A DNA stretch of 64,000 nt from Chitinophaga tropicalis (GTDB taxonomy: Bacteria; Bacteroidota; Bacteroidia; Chitinophagales; Chitinophagaceae). How positions within the stretch are numbered: position 1 is the first letter of the stretch; each line of letters opens with the position of its first letter. The DNA is taken from positions 124,001 through 188,000 of the forward strand of contig NZ_WRXN01000013.1 in assembly GCF_009758205.1 (NCBI RefSeq). Direction: 5' to 3'. Positions 49,701 to 58,100 of the stretch are shown here, one piece after another. A program made the translations under genes and the position numbers. The notes under the pieces are model-generated. The model searched no databases, was not told where the DNA came from, and saw nothing but the letters and a program-made list of their open reading frames with translations.

Positions 49701-49920
49701 GATGATGGCTGCACATGAAATGAATATCAGCACACTGCAGGAACAGGTAAACCGTATCGCTGCATCGCTGGTAGAATATATACGTGAAAATGGAAGTATT
49801 TGCGGAGTGGCGCTGGGAGTAGAGAACCCCGGTTTCATGCTGGGATTGTCAGGGATAGGTTACCAGTTGTTAAGGCTGGCGTATCCGGATGTTTATCCCT
49901 CCGTAGCGTTGCTGGACTGA
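46798..49920 (+). CDS. lanM: Class II lanthipeptide synthetase LanM
   Basis: A 1040-residue bifunctional enzyme, the normal LanM size. The N-terminal two thirds is the DUF4135 dehydratase, which phosphorylates and eliminates Ser/Thr: YKPRGLDLDLYF and DFHYENIIAAGEYPVLIDLESLFH-type motifs are present (nt about 47580 and 47810-47880). The C-terminal LanC-like cyclase (about residues 690-1040) has GWGGVLYTL and the zinc ligands C913 (AWCHGATG) and C958-H959 (VCHGDFG), so it looks active. It is cytosolic. It should dehydrate and cyclise the precursor encoded 84 bp upstream. It is separated from the next gene by only 18 bp. Confidence 0.96.
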   Translation: MSNATLIRPALLLRALRQDERQELLNTHAVLRDKLNGTALSSPAFFDAVIETDIPLPKWLCDLADWYEEEPQSAPRFSARFITDVPLAAFFDVAEPIISRTTVSFRQWLETYSAEVPQFPFNIDELEQQLLFDMAFSIFDMLDRTMVLELNVARLSSELTGDTSEDRFNSFIHLLSDPVKRIALLEEYPVLFRSIYEFSGRWLDNSMLFVQRLTGDWQKLKEHFNITSDGGIRKLHINAGDRHNNGKTVILITFNTGEKIVYKPRGLDLDLYFQQILQWFNDKGVQPAHKLLNILNRQDYGWMEFVTYQQCSSPGEIERFYSRIGSLLAILYAINATDFHYENIIAAGEYPVLIDLESLFHNNGAAEIKDIDSFLVARMKQSVLQIHILPFKLYMDEGVVDISGVSDVEGTDHPKMIPIWEGKATDEMKLTRMRGKFTESKNSPRLQEKKVNVLDYAQYIDAAFKSCYDLIMHNKEAMLNHPSLLGGLSRQVQVRILVRATAAYTQLIRAGFHPDYLRDALKRDQLFEMLWTSEPSGGVYLNIVPSEIASLNRMDVPFFVTTPDSLDIYPGSLSEGKPFFSQTGYEQVRQKIADFSEADRELQCWYIKAALSSSTSAHGGGGVDKYISDRYLLTGERSVTQEELVDAAKSIASRIATLAIRYNDHAQWVSLIQLDDDNCDVKPLMIDIYSGISGVVLFLGALTHTTEDKSCNDLFNQSLNKLLQMTRIFMDRKYTHKMGAFDGWGGVLYTLQLLEGWSDREDIRSMKEEIRDYIIANHHHITEHDILGGTAGLILCLMKVYDDTGDEELLQTMTSLSGKLLEAAVKMEEGIGWQNTITGNILGGLGHGGGGIAIALMEMYALTGKEEYQLGAEQALAYERSLFIPQSGNWMDKRAFRSQELEDQIAHEMIAWCHGATGIGLSRLKIYRHMPAEVIKNETMTAISTVLERGMGKNQSVCHGDFGNMELLMMAAHEMNISTLQEQVNRIAASLVEYIRENGSICGVALGVENPGFMLGLSGIGYQLLRLAYPDVYPSVALLD

Positions 49921-49938
49921 TCTTTTAATTTGTTGAAT

Positions 49939-50841
49939 ATGGATAGCGTGATTCGCATACAGCATCTTCATTTCAGTTATCAGCAAAAAGATGTGCTGAG
50001 AGATCTGAACATCACTGTTCCGGAGGGTGCTATCTATGGCTTCCTTGGGAAGAATGGCGCCGGTAAAACAACCACTATCAAGATCCTGCTGGGACTTATC
50101 AGAGTACAAAGCGGGAAGGTGTTTGTATTTGACCGGGATATGAATGATGAGAGAAGCCGTATGGAGATATTGCGTAGAACCGGCAGCTTTGTAGAGTCGC
50201 ACGCTTTATATCCCAATATGAAAGCAAGGGAATATCTTAAAGTAAAACAGGTATTGCTTGGTTTGCCGGAAAGGAACATTGATGAGACGCTTGAAATGGT
50301 AGAGCTGCGTCCGGGAAAGCTGCGGATACGCGAGTTTTCCCTGGGTATGAAACAACGTCTCTGCCTGGCATATGCACTGCTCAACAAACCCTCCCTGTTG
50401 GTGCTGGACGAACCTGCCAATGGATTGGACCCTGCCGGTATTATTGCAATGCGTGAGCTGCTGATGAGGCTGAACCGGGAGTATGGCATTACTATTTTTG
50501 TTTCCAGTCACCTGCTGACAGAGATAGAAAAAACAGTAACCCACCTGGGGGTGATCAGTAATAACAGGATCGTGTTCCAGGGTACTACAGAGGAATTGCA
50601 GCAGAATGCAGGCGGGATATTGAGAGTGGGTACAGGAGATATTCCACGGGCCATGCTGTTGCTGGAGAAGGCCGGTTACCGGCCCCTGCTAACATCAGAT
50701 AATAAATTACAGCTGGCTATTGCCTCCATGCAGGACATTCATGAGGTTAATAAACTGCTGGTAGATAATAATGTGCCGGTATTTTATCTCAATGCAGAAG
50801 AGCAGTTGGAACAATTCTTTATGCAGCTGACCAATAACTAA
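49939..50841 (+). CDS. lanF: ABC transporter ATP-binding protein, probable lantibiotic self-protection (LanF-like)
   Basis: A 300-residue ATPase of the BcrA/LanF type. Start is ATG 49939 rather than TTG 49930. Walker A GKNGAGKTTT, signature FSLGMKQRLCLAYAL, Walker B LLVLDEPANGLDP and SSHLLTEIE are intact. The C-terminal 80 residues are the usual regulatory extension. Together with the permease 3 bp downstream it would form an ABC-2 exporter that removes the peptide from the membrane. The position inside the lan operon supports immunity; sequence alone cannot exclude another substrate. Confidence 0.88.
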   Translation: MDSVIRIQHLHFSYQQKDVLRDLNITVPEGAIYGFLGKNGAGKTTTIKILLGLIRVQSGKVFVFDRDMNDERSRMEILRRTGSFVESHALYPNMKAREYLKVKQVLLGLPERNIDETLEMVELRPGKLRIREFSLGMKQRLCLAYALLNKPSLLVLDEPANGLDPAGIIAMRELLMRLNREYGITIFVSSHLLTEIEKTVTHLGVISNNRIVFQGTTEELQQNAGGILRVGTGDIPRAMLLLEKAGYRPLLTSDNKLQLAIASMQDIHEVNKLLVDNNVPVFYLNAEEQLEQFFMQLTNN

Positions 50842-50844
50842 ATC

Positions 50845-51633
50845 ATGAAGAGTGTTTTATTAAGAAGTCTTTATGCAGAACATCTGAGGGTAAAGTCGAC
50901 CGTGGCTTTCAAAATAGCCTTGCTGGCGCCTGTTATGCAGGTGGCCATGAACTTCCTTATTTATATGTTCAATTATACCTATTTCGTTGAAAAGAATGAC
51001 CGCCAGATATGGAGCACTTTTACTGCCAGCACCTGGGGGTTCTGGTGTACGCTGACATTGCCTATGCTGATAGCTATACAGACGGCGCTGGTGAACGGGC
51101 TGGAACACAACAACAACGGCTGGCGTAACCTTTTTGCACTACCGGTACCCAGGAGCAGTATTTATGCTGCCAAACTTATTTACGCCTGTCTGCTCATTTT
51201 CCTGAGCCAGCTGCTGTTATGCGGGGCAGAAGTAGTGGCTGGTTATACTTTGTCGGTGATCCGTCCGCAGCTGGGCTTTCAGCACCAGGCTATTCCCCTG
51301 GTATTATTACTGACGCCGCTGGCAGCCATGTGCGGCTCTATGCTGATCATAGTAGTGCATAACCTGGTAAGCAGTTTCTCAGCCAATTTCTTTGTAAGCA
51401 CAGGCGCTGCCGTGGTATTTACTTTATTTAATCTTATCCTGGTGAACAAGGATGAGCTGGCGGTTTATTATCCGTGGACATATCCGCAGCTGGCGGCCAG
51501 GTTCGTGATATATCCAGCAGAGAGCGGAACCCTTATACGTGCTGTAGTGGCCATGAACATCAGTCTTATAGGGGCATGGCTACTGGGTATACTGGGTATT
51601 ATGAAGCTGTCAGCACAAAAGCAGATCGCATAA
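50845..51633 (+). CDS. ABC-2 type permease, partner of the upstream ATPase (LanE/LanG-like)
   Basis: A 262-residue membrane protein with about six helices (residues about 22-42, 58-76, 105-130, 145-172, 180-200, 235-255). It fits the ABC-2 permease fold of lantibiotic immunity and bacitracin-type transporters. It begins 3 bp after the ATPase gene. Many LanFEG systems have two permeases; here only one is present, so it would act as a homodimer. It is followed 9 bp later by the exporter gene. Confidence 0.85.
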   Translation: MKSVLLRSLYAEHLRVKSTVAFKIALLAPVMQVAMNFLIYMFNYTYFVEKNDRQIWSTFTASTWGFWCTLTLPMLIAIQTALVNGLEHNNNGWRNLFALPVPRSSIYAAKLIYACLLIFLSQLLLCGAEVVAGYTLSVIRPQLGFQHQAIPLVLLLTPLAAMCGSMLIIVVHNLVSSFSANFFVSTGAAVVFTLFNLILVNKDELAVYYPWTYPQLAARFVIYPAESGTLIRAVVAMNISLIGAWLLGILGIMKLSAQKQIA

Positions 51634-51642
51634 AAAATATGT

Positions 51643-53871
51643 ATGAACCTCTTTTTCCCCTTTTATAAGCAGTATGATGTCATGGATTGTGGTCCGACCT
51701 GTCTCCGCATGATTGCGAAGCATTATGGAAAAGACTATTCTCCGGCATACCTGCGTGAGATCTCCTATATCACAAAACAAGGGGTCAGTTTCCGGAATAT
51801 CAGCCTGGCGGCAGAGAGGATAGGTTTCCGTACTATGATAGGAGGAACAACAGTAGAGAAACTGGCAGATCAGACACCATTACCGTGTATACTGCACTGG
51901 GATCAGGACCACTTTGTTGTACTATACAAGATCAGCCGGCAGAAAGATAAATTCTACATTGCAGACCCGGCCAGGGGAAGAGTAAGCATATCTGCGTCTG
52001 ACTTCAGGGCCAGGTGGGCGCAGGGGCAGGATGGTAAAGGATTTTTGCTGATGCTGTCACCTTCCTCTTCTTTCTATGAACAGACTGAAGCCATGAAAGG
52101 AGGTAAGGGCTGGCTGTTCCTGTACCGGTATATCAAACCTTATTCAAAGCTGCTGGTGCAGCTGCTGGTCACTTTCATTGCTGCCACCCTGATCTCCCTG
52201 GTACTGCCATTCCTGACGCAAAGCCTGGTAGATAATGGTATACAGCACCGCAATATTAACTTCGTATATCTTGTACTTATTTCCCAGCTGGTGCTCTTTG
52301 CCGGGAATATGGCTATAGATGTGATACGCAGCTGGATACTGATTCATATCAATGCCCGGGTCAATATATCTATACTTTCTGACTTCCTCATCAAGCTGAT
52401 GAAACTGCCCGTACGTCTTTTTGATTCCAAACATACGGGAGACATTATACAGCGTGTCAATGATCACCGCAGAATAGAGTCTTTTCTTACCGGTACCACA
52501 CTTAATTCAATGTTCTCCCTATTGAATATTCTTGTGTTTTCCATTGTGCTGGGCGTCTATAGCGGAAAGATCTTCCTGACCTTTTTCCTCGGTTCTGTTT
52601 CTGCTATTGGCTGGATACTGTTGTTCATGCGTAAACGTAAAAGCATTGATTATACGAAGTTCCGTTATATGTCAGACAACCAGGACAGCCTGTATGAGAT
52701 GATCACAGGTATGCAGGAGATACGCCTGAATAATAATGAAGTATACCGCCGCTGGAAATGGGAGCAGATACAGGGAAAGCTGTTTGCTGTTAACCTTAAA
52801 GGCCTTTCGCTGGAACAATGGCAGCAGGTAGGCACTGCCTTCTGTAACCAGCTGAAAAATATCCTGATATCTTACTTCTCTGCTACAGAGGTGCTTTCAG
52901 GCAATATCAGCCTGGGTATGATGCTGAGTATTTCCTATATAGTAGGGCAGATGAACAGCCCTGTTGATCAGCTGCTGGCTATGGTCAGGTCTGCCCAGGA
53001 TGCGAAGATCAGCCTGGACCGCCTGCGTGAGATCCACGAGCAGGAAAATGAAGATGAAGGCAAAGAAGCCACAGGGTCTTCATACATCATACGGCCTCAG
53101 TTCACCGGTAATGGAAGCGCGCATTCACATGAAGGCGGCATAGTACTGGAGAATGTATCTTTTCAATATGAAGGTCCCGAATCGCCTTATGTTCTGAAAG
53201 ATATTAACCTCACTATTCCTTATGGGAAAACTACTGCCATTGTGGGTACCAGCGGCAGTGGTAAGACCACGCTGATGAAGATGCTGCTTAAATTCTATGC
53301 ACCGGCCAGCGGTATTATCAGGATAGAAGGCGAGGAACTGGATAAGATACCTGCATATGACTGGCGCAGCCGTTGCGGAGTAGTTATGCAGGACGGATTT
53401 ATTTTCTCTGACACTATTGCCCGCAACATAGCAATGAATGATGAGTATATCAATGCAGGAGAACTGGACTATGCGGTGGAAATTGCCAATATACAGGACC
53501 TGATACGGCGGGCGCCCAAAGGGTTTGATATGAAGATAGGCAATACAGGCGCAGGACTGAGCGCGGGTCAGAAGCAACGGATACTGATTGCCAGAGCCGT
53601 TTACAAGAACCCTGCCTACCTGTTCTTTGACGAAGCTACCAGTGCACTGGATGCAAGGAATGAAAAGAAGATCATAGAGAACCTCAGACATTTTTTCAAA
53701 GGTAGAACAGTGCTGGTCATTGCTCACAGGTTAAGTACCGTGAAGGAGGCAGACCAGATCGTTGTACTGGAGAACGGATGTATCGTTGAAACCGGCGATC
53801 ATCAGACCCTTACAGAAAAGAAAGGAAAATATTTTGAGCTGGTGAAGAACCAGCTGGAACTTGGAAATTAG
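51643..53871 (+). CDS. lanT: Peptidase-containing ABC exporter (LanT type)
   Basis: A 742-residue bacteriocin exporter. Residues 1-140 are a C39 peptidase with the nucleophile Cys16 in QYDVMDCGPTCL, the catalytic His in WDQDHFVVLY and Asp in ADPARG, so it can cleave after double-Gly leaders. Membrane helices lie about 165-440. The ATPase domain has GTSGSGKTTL, LSAGQKQRILIARA, FFDEATSALD and AHRLST. It would cut and export the modified lanthipeptide; the precursor has two GG sites it could use. It starts 9 bp after the permease gene and ends 6 bp before the HlyD gene, as in type I secretion systems. Confidence 0.96.
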   Translation: MNLFFPFYKQYDVMDCGPTCLRMIAKHYGKDYSPAYLREISYITKQGVSFRNISLAAERIGFRTMIGGTTVEKLADQTPLPCILHWDQDHFVVLYKISRQKDKFYIADPARGRVSISASDFRARWAQGQDGKGFLLMLSPSSSFYEQTEAMKGGKGWLFLYRYIKPYSKLLVQLLVTFIAATLISLVLPFLTQSLVDNGIQHRNINFVYLVLISQLVLFAGNMAIDVIRSWILIHINARVNISILSDFLIKLMKLPVRLFDSKHTGDIIQRVNDHRRIESFLTGTTLNSMFSLLNILVFSIVLGVYSGKIFLTFFLGSVSAIGWILLFMRKRKSIDYTKFRYMSDNQDSLYEMITGMQEIRLNNNEVYRRWKWEQIQGKLFAVNLKGLSLEQWQQVGTAFCNQLKNILISYFSATEVLSGNISLGMMLSISYIVGQMNSPVDQLLAMVRSAQDAKISLDRLREIHEQENEDEGKEATGSSYIIRPQFTGNGSAHSHEGGIVLENVSFQYEGPESPYVLKDINLTIPYGKTTAIVGTSGSGKTTLMKMLLKFYAPASGIIRIEGEELDKIPAYDWRSRCGVVMQDGFIFSDTIARNIAMNDEYINAGELDYAVEIANIQDLIRRAPKGFDMKIGNTGAGLSAGQKQRILIARAVYKNPAYLFFDEATSALDARNEKKIIENLRHFFKGRTVLVIAHRLSTVKEADQIVVLENGCIVETGDHQTLTEKKGKYFELVKNQLELGN

Positions 53872-53877
53872 TTATTT

Positions 53878-55164
53878 ATGCCGGTACAGACTTATGACCT
53901 GGAGACAGAAGGTATACAGGAGATCATGAATCATCCTCCCGGCTGGATAGTGCGTTGGGGAGCTACCGTTATTACGCTGGTTCTCTTTGCATTCCTGTTG
54001 GGTGCCTGGTTTATCCGTTATCCTGATATTGTCAGCGCAAAGGTGGTGATCTCTTATTCCAATCCGCCGGTAAAGATAGTAAGCCGTAATAACGGTATTA
54101 TTTCTTCTATCCTGGCTGCCGACGGTAGCAGGGTAGAGGCGGGACAACCTTTACTTGTATTACAGAGCAATGCTGCTTTTAAGGATCTGCAGCAGGTAAT
54201 GGACGGGGTCGGGAAAATAGATACCGCAAGAGACCTTGCCAGGAGTATAAGCAATATCAATTTTCCCCGTAAGGTACAGCTGGGAGACCTGCAGGCAGAA
54301 TATTCCACCTTGCTGAAAGCAGTGGCAGACTACCAGTTCTTTATTGATAACCGCTTTTATGTACGGAAGATAGAACACCTGAAAAAACAGATCAGTCAAT
54401 ATGGGGACCTGAACTTTTCCCTCGATGAACAGGCAGCTCTGCAAAACCAGAAATATAATGCAGGTATTGCCAACTTTACGATAGACTCAATGTTGTTTGA
54501 AAGTAAGACCATTGCTGCGGTAGAATTTAACAATTCCCGGCAGCGTATACTGGACCAGCGTATAGAAGGAAAGAACACACGTTCTGTAATGATACAGAAT
54601 ACACTGCAGCAGGAAGAATACCGGAAGAATATCACCGATATCCTGCAGCAACAGTTACAGGACGATAATACATTACAGCTGCGTATAAAAGAGAGCATCA
54701 GGCGCTTGCAGGGGCAATATGATACCTGGAAAGAGAATTACCTCATTAAAAGCCCCATAAGCGGTAAAGCGGAGTTTTTCCAGGTATGGAATGAATTCCA
54801 GTATATCAACTCAGGGCAGGGCATTATGATGATCACTCCTTCTTCTGTACAATACATCGCCAAAGGATATGTTCCGCTGGTGGGAGCAGGCAAGATAATG
54901 AAAGGACAGAAGGTACTGATCAAACTGTACGCATTTCCATTTGAGGAATTTGGCATGATAGAAAGTCATGTGGATAATATCTCTTCAGTGGCGATGGACA
55001 GTTTGTTTGCAGTGAATATGAAATTACCTTCCCCACTCATTACAGGTGCGAACAGGCGAATACCGGAACAGCCCCAGATGCTCGGAGTGGGAGAGATCCT
55101 TACGGAAGATAAAAGCCTGTTGCAAAGACTGTTTGAGAACATCTATAAGAAATGGAAAGAATGA
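53878..55164 (+). CDS. HlyD-family periplasmic adaptor protein
   Basis: A 428-residue membrane fusion protein. One N-terminal helix (residues about 21-43, WIVRWGATVITLVLFAFLLG) is followed by a split lipoyl/barrel-sandwich domain (VKIVSRNNGIISSILAADGSRVEAGQPLLVLQS; later SPISGKAEFFQVWNE), with a long helical hairpin about 115-285. This is the usual partner of C39 ABC exporters in Gram-negative bacteria, linking the inner membrane to a TolC channel, which is not encoded here. It lies 6 bp after the exporter gene and is the last gene of the lan operon. It ends 6 bp from the convergent regulator gene. Confidence 0.93.
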   Translation: MPVQTYDLETEGIQEIMNHPPGWIVRWGATVITLVLFAFLLGAWFIRYPDIVSAKVVISYSNPPVKIVSRNNGIISSILAADGSRVEAGQPLLVLQSNAAFKDLQQVMDGVGKIDTARDLARSISNINFPRKVQLGDLQAEYSTLLKAVADYQFFIDNRFYVRKIEHLKKQISQYGDLNFSLDEQAALQNQKYNAGIANFTIDSMLFESKTIAAVEFNNSRQRILDQRIEGKNTRSVMIQNTLQQEEYRKNITDILQQQLQDDNTLQLRIKESIRRLQGQYDTWKENYLIKSPISGKAEFFQVWNEFQYINSGQGIMMITPSSVQYIAKGYVPLVGAGKIMKGQKVLIKLYAFPFEEFGMIESHVDNISSVAMDSLFAVNMKLPSPLITGANRRIPEQPQMLGVGEILTEDKSLLQRLFENIYKKWKE

Positions 55165-55170
55165 TAACCA

Positions 55171-58100
55171 TTATTGCTTTAGCTCCTGCAGGAACTGCGT
55201 AGGCGTTTTCCCGAATTCCTTTTTAAATGCTTTGGTAAAATAGGATTGCGTTTGTATGCCTATCCGCAGTATCACTTCAGACAATGGTACGTCTTCATGT
55301 GACATAATATGAGCGGCCTTCTTCAGCCGGATGGTGCGTACAAAATCGCCCGTTGACTGTCCTGTCAGCTGTTTGATTTTCTGGTACAGGTTTGTTTTAC
55401 TCATCCCCATTTCACTGCACAATACGCTGATATCAAAATCAGGGTCCATCAGATTTTCCTCTATCCGGTTAAGCAGGTTATCCATAAACTCTTTATCCTT
55501 CGTGGAGTTAACCAGTTCTTTTGCTTCGTAGTAATAATCTTTTAAAAACCGCTCCCTTGATTTTCTTCGTTGTTCCAGTGTATTCTTTATAGTGATAAGA
55601 AGCAACTCTATGCTCAGCGGTTTACCGAAGTAAAAATCTGCACCTGATGCGGCGCCTTCTATGTTGGAAGATAATGCTGTTTTTGCGGTGAGCATCATGA
55701 AGGGAATATGGCTGGTTTCCAGGTTCTCTTTTGCCAGCTTGCAGAAGGCAATGCCATCCATTACAGGCATCATCACGTCACTGATAATGATATCCGGCAT
55801 TTCAGCTTTTGCTTTCTCGAATCCCATTTGTCCGTCAGAGGCTTCAATGATGCGGTATTCCGGTAACAGGGCTCCTTTCAGGAACTCCCTCAGTTCACTG
55901 TTATCGTCTACCACCAGGATGGTAGCTGCTTCTGCAGATGCTTCTTTTTCCGGTGCGGTAGCGGGTGTTGTTAATGTATAACGCTGATTGGATACTAGGC
56001 TTTCCAGTTGTTTCACTGTCTTTGAAGGATCGCCCATCCATCTTTCCTGCTCCGTGTAGTCTGACTTTTGAAAGGGCAGGGAGATAATGATCTCTGTGCC
56101 TTTGTTACGTTCACTGTATACGCGGATACTGCCTTTATGCAGAAATGTGAGGCTTTTCACAAAGGCCAGTCCTATACCTGAGCCAAGGTGGTTCTCATTC
56201 ACCCTGAAATAGCGCTCAAATAGGTGTTCTATAGATTCTTTTGAAATGCCTATACCATTATCTGTGACCCTGATATGGAGGTATTCATTTGTTTTATAGT
56301 CGTTTTGTAAAACCAGTTCATGCGGATAGGAAGGTTTAACGTCCTGGATAGAACTGCGCATCTCCAGGGTTATCTGTCCTCCGGAGGGAGTGTATTTAAA
56401 CGCATTGCTCAACAGGTTATAAATGATCTTCTCCAGTACCTGGTTATCAAACCAGGCCTCTGCCGGCGGATCGACCGTATTTACCGTGAACCTTATCTGC
56501 TTTTCTGCCGCCCATTCACGGAACTCTTCTGATATTTCTTCCAGGAACAGCGAAGGATTGGCCGGCATTACTTTCAACTGCAATACGCCGGATTCTGCTT
56601 TCCTGAAATCCATTACTTCATTCACCAGGTCCAGCAGCCTGTAGGCATTTTTCTGCATCAGTCTGTAGTAGTGCAGTTGCGCACTGTCTTTTACTTCTTT
56701 GATCATCTTTTCCAGCGGACCCAGTATTAAAGTAAGCGGGGTGCGGAATTCATGTGAGATATTAGTGAAGAACTGCAGTTTCAGCTGGTGCACTTCTTCC
56801 CGTTTCTTTTCACTGATCTTTTTCAGCTCAGCTGCCCTTCTGAATGCCAGTATGCGGTATACTGCAAATATGATAGCTGCTGATAGTAGTAACAGGAACC
56901 ACCAGCTTCTCCAGAAAGGAGGATATATAACAACTGTGATAGCTGTTCCTTTCTCATTCCATACACCATCACTGTTTGAGGCTTTTACCCTGAATACATA
57001 GGTGCCGGGGTTCAGGTTGGTATAAGCCGCTTTCCGTTCATTACCTACATAGTTCCAGTCTTTATCCCATCCTTCCAGTTTATAGGCATACTGGTTATTT
57101 TCAGGAGCGGTATAATCCAGTGCAGCGAAGCTGAAAGAGAAAGAGGACTGTTTGTAGTTAAATGCTATTTTATCTGTCAGGCTGATCTCCTGTTGTAACG
57201 GTGAGCCTTTCACACCGGGCAGCATGCGCTGGTTTGATACCTGGAGGTCGGTGACATAAACCGGGGGCAGGAATGAATTGGTCTTTATTTCCCCGGGATA
57301 GAAGGCATTGAAACCATTAACGCCCCCGAAGTACATCTGGCCGTTGCGGGTTTTTATATATGCGTTGGCCTCAAATTCAAGTCCCTGTAATCCATCGCCT
57401 GTATTATAGGTCTTATATTGATGAGTGTCCGGGTGAAAGCGTACAATGCCATTGGCTGTAGATATCCAGAAATTGCCAGCGGTATCTTCCGTTATCCCTT
57501 TAATGAAAGCGGATGCCAGGCCGGCTTCTGAGGTGTAAAGGGAAAAGCTTTTACTGGTCTCATTGAAGAGGTAAAGTCCTGATTGTCCCACCCACAAACG
57601 TCCTTTGCTGTCAGTAAACAGTATACGGAGGTCGGGCTTTTTCTCGCCCCCGGTAAAGAAGTGAGTGATCTGTTCAGAATAAGGGTCATAGCAGTTCAGG
57701 CCACCATCATCCGTTCCTATCCAGATTCGTCCTTTACTGTCTTCTGTCATAGAAATGGCGTTCTTCCCGGAGAGGTTGCTGGGGAAACGCCTGAATTGCC
57801 TGGTAGTGCGGTCGTAAATGTTGACGCCTCCGTAATAAGTGGCTATCCAGAGATTGCCCCGGCTGTCTTCCATTACTTTCTGCACATAGTTGGAACTGAT
57901 GCTGTGCGGATCGGCAGGATTGTTCAGAAAGCGGGTGAAGCCTTCATCTGCCGGGTTATAGAGATTTAATCCCCCGCCCCAGGTGCCTACCCAGATGTTG
58001 CCCTGCCGGTCTTCCGTAATACAGAGCACCTCGTTGGAGCCCAGCGTTCTTTTATTGAAGGGATTGTACTGGTAATGACGGAAACTTTGCCTGGCAGGGT

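Noticed and set aside
53125..53727. Open frame of 200 codons on the minus strand
   Set aside because: It is antisense to the ATPase domain of the lanthipeptide exporter and shows no family motif.
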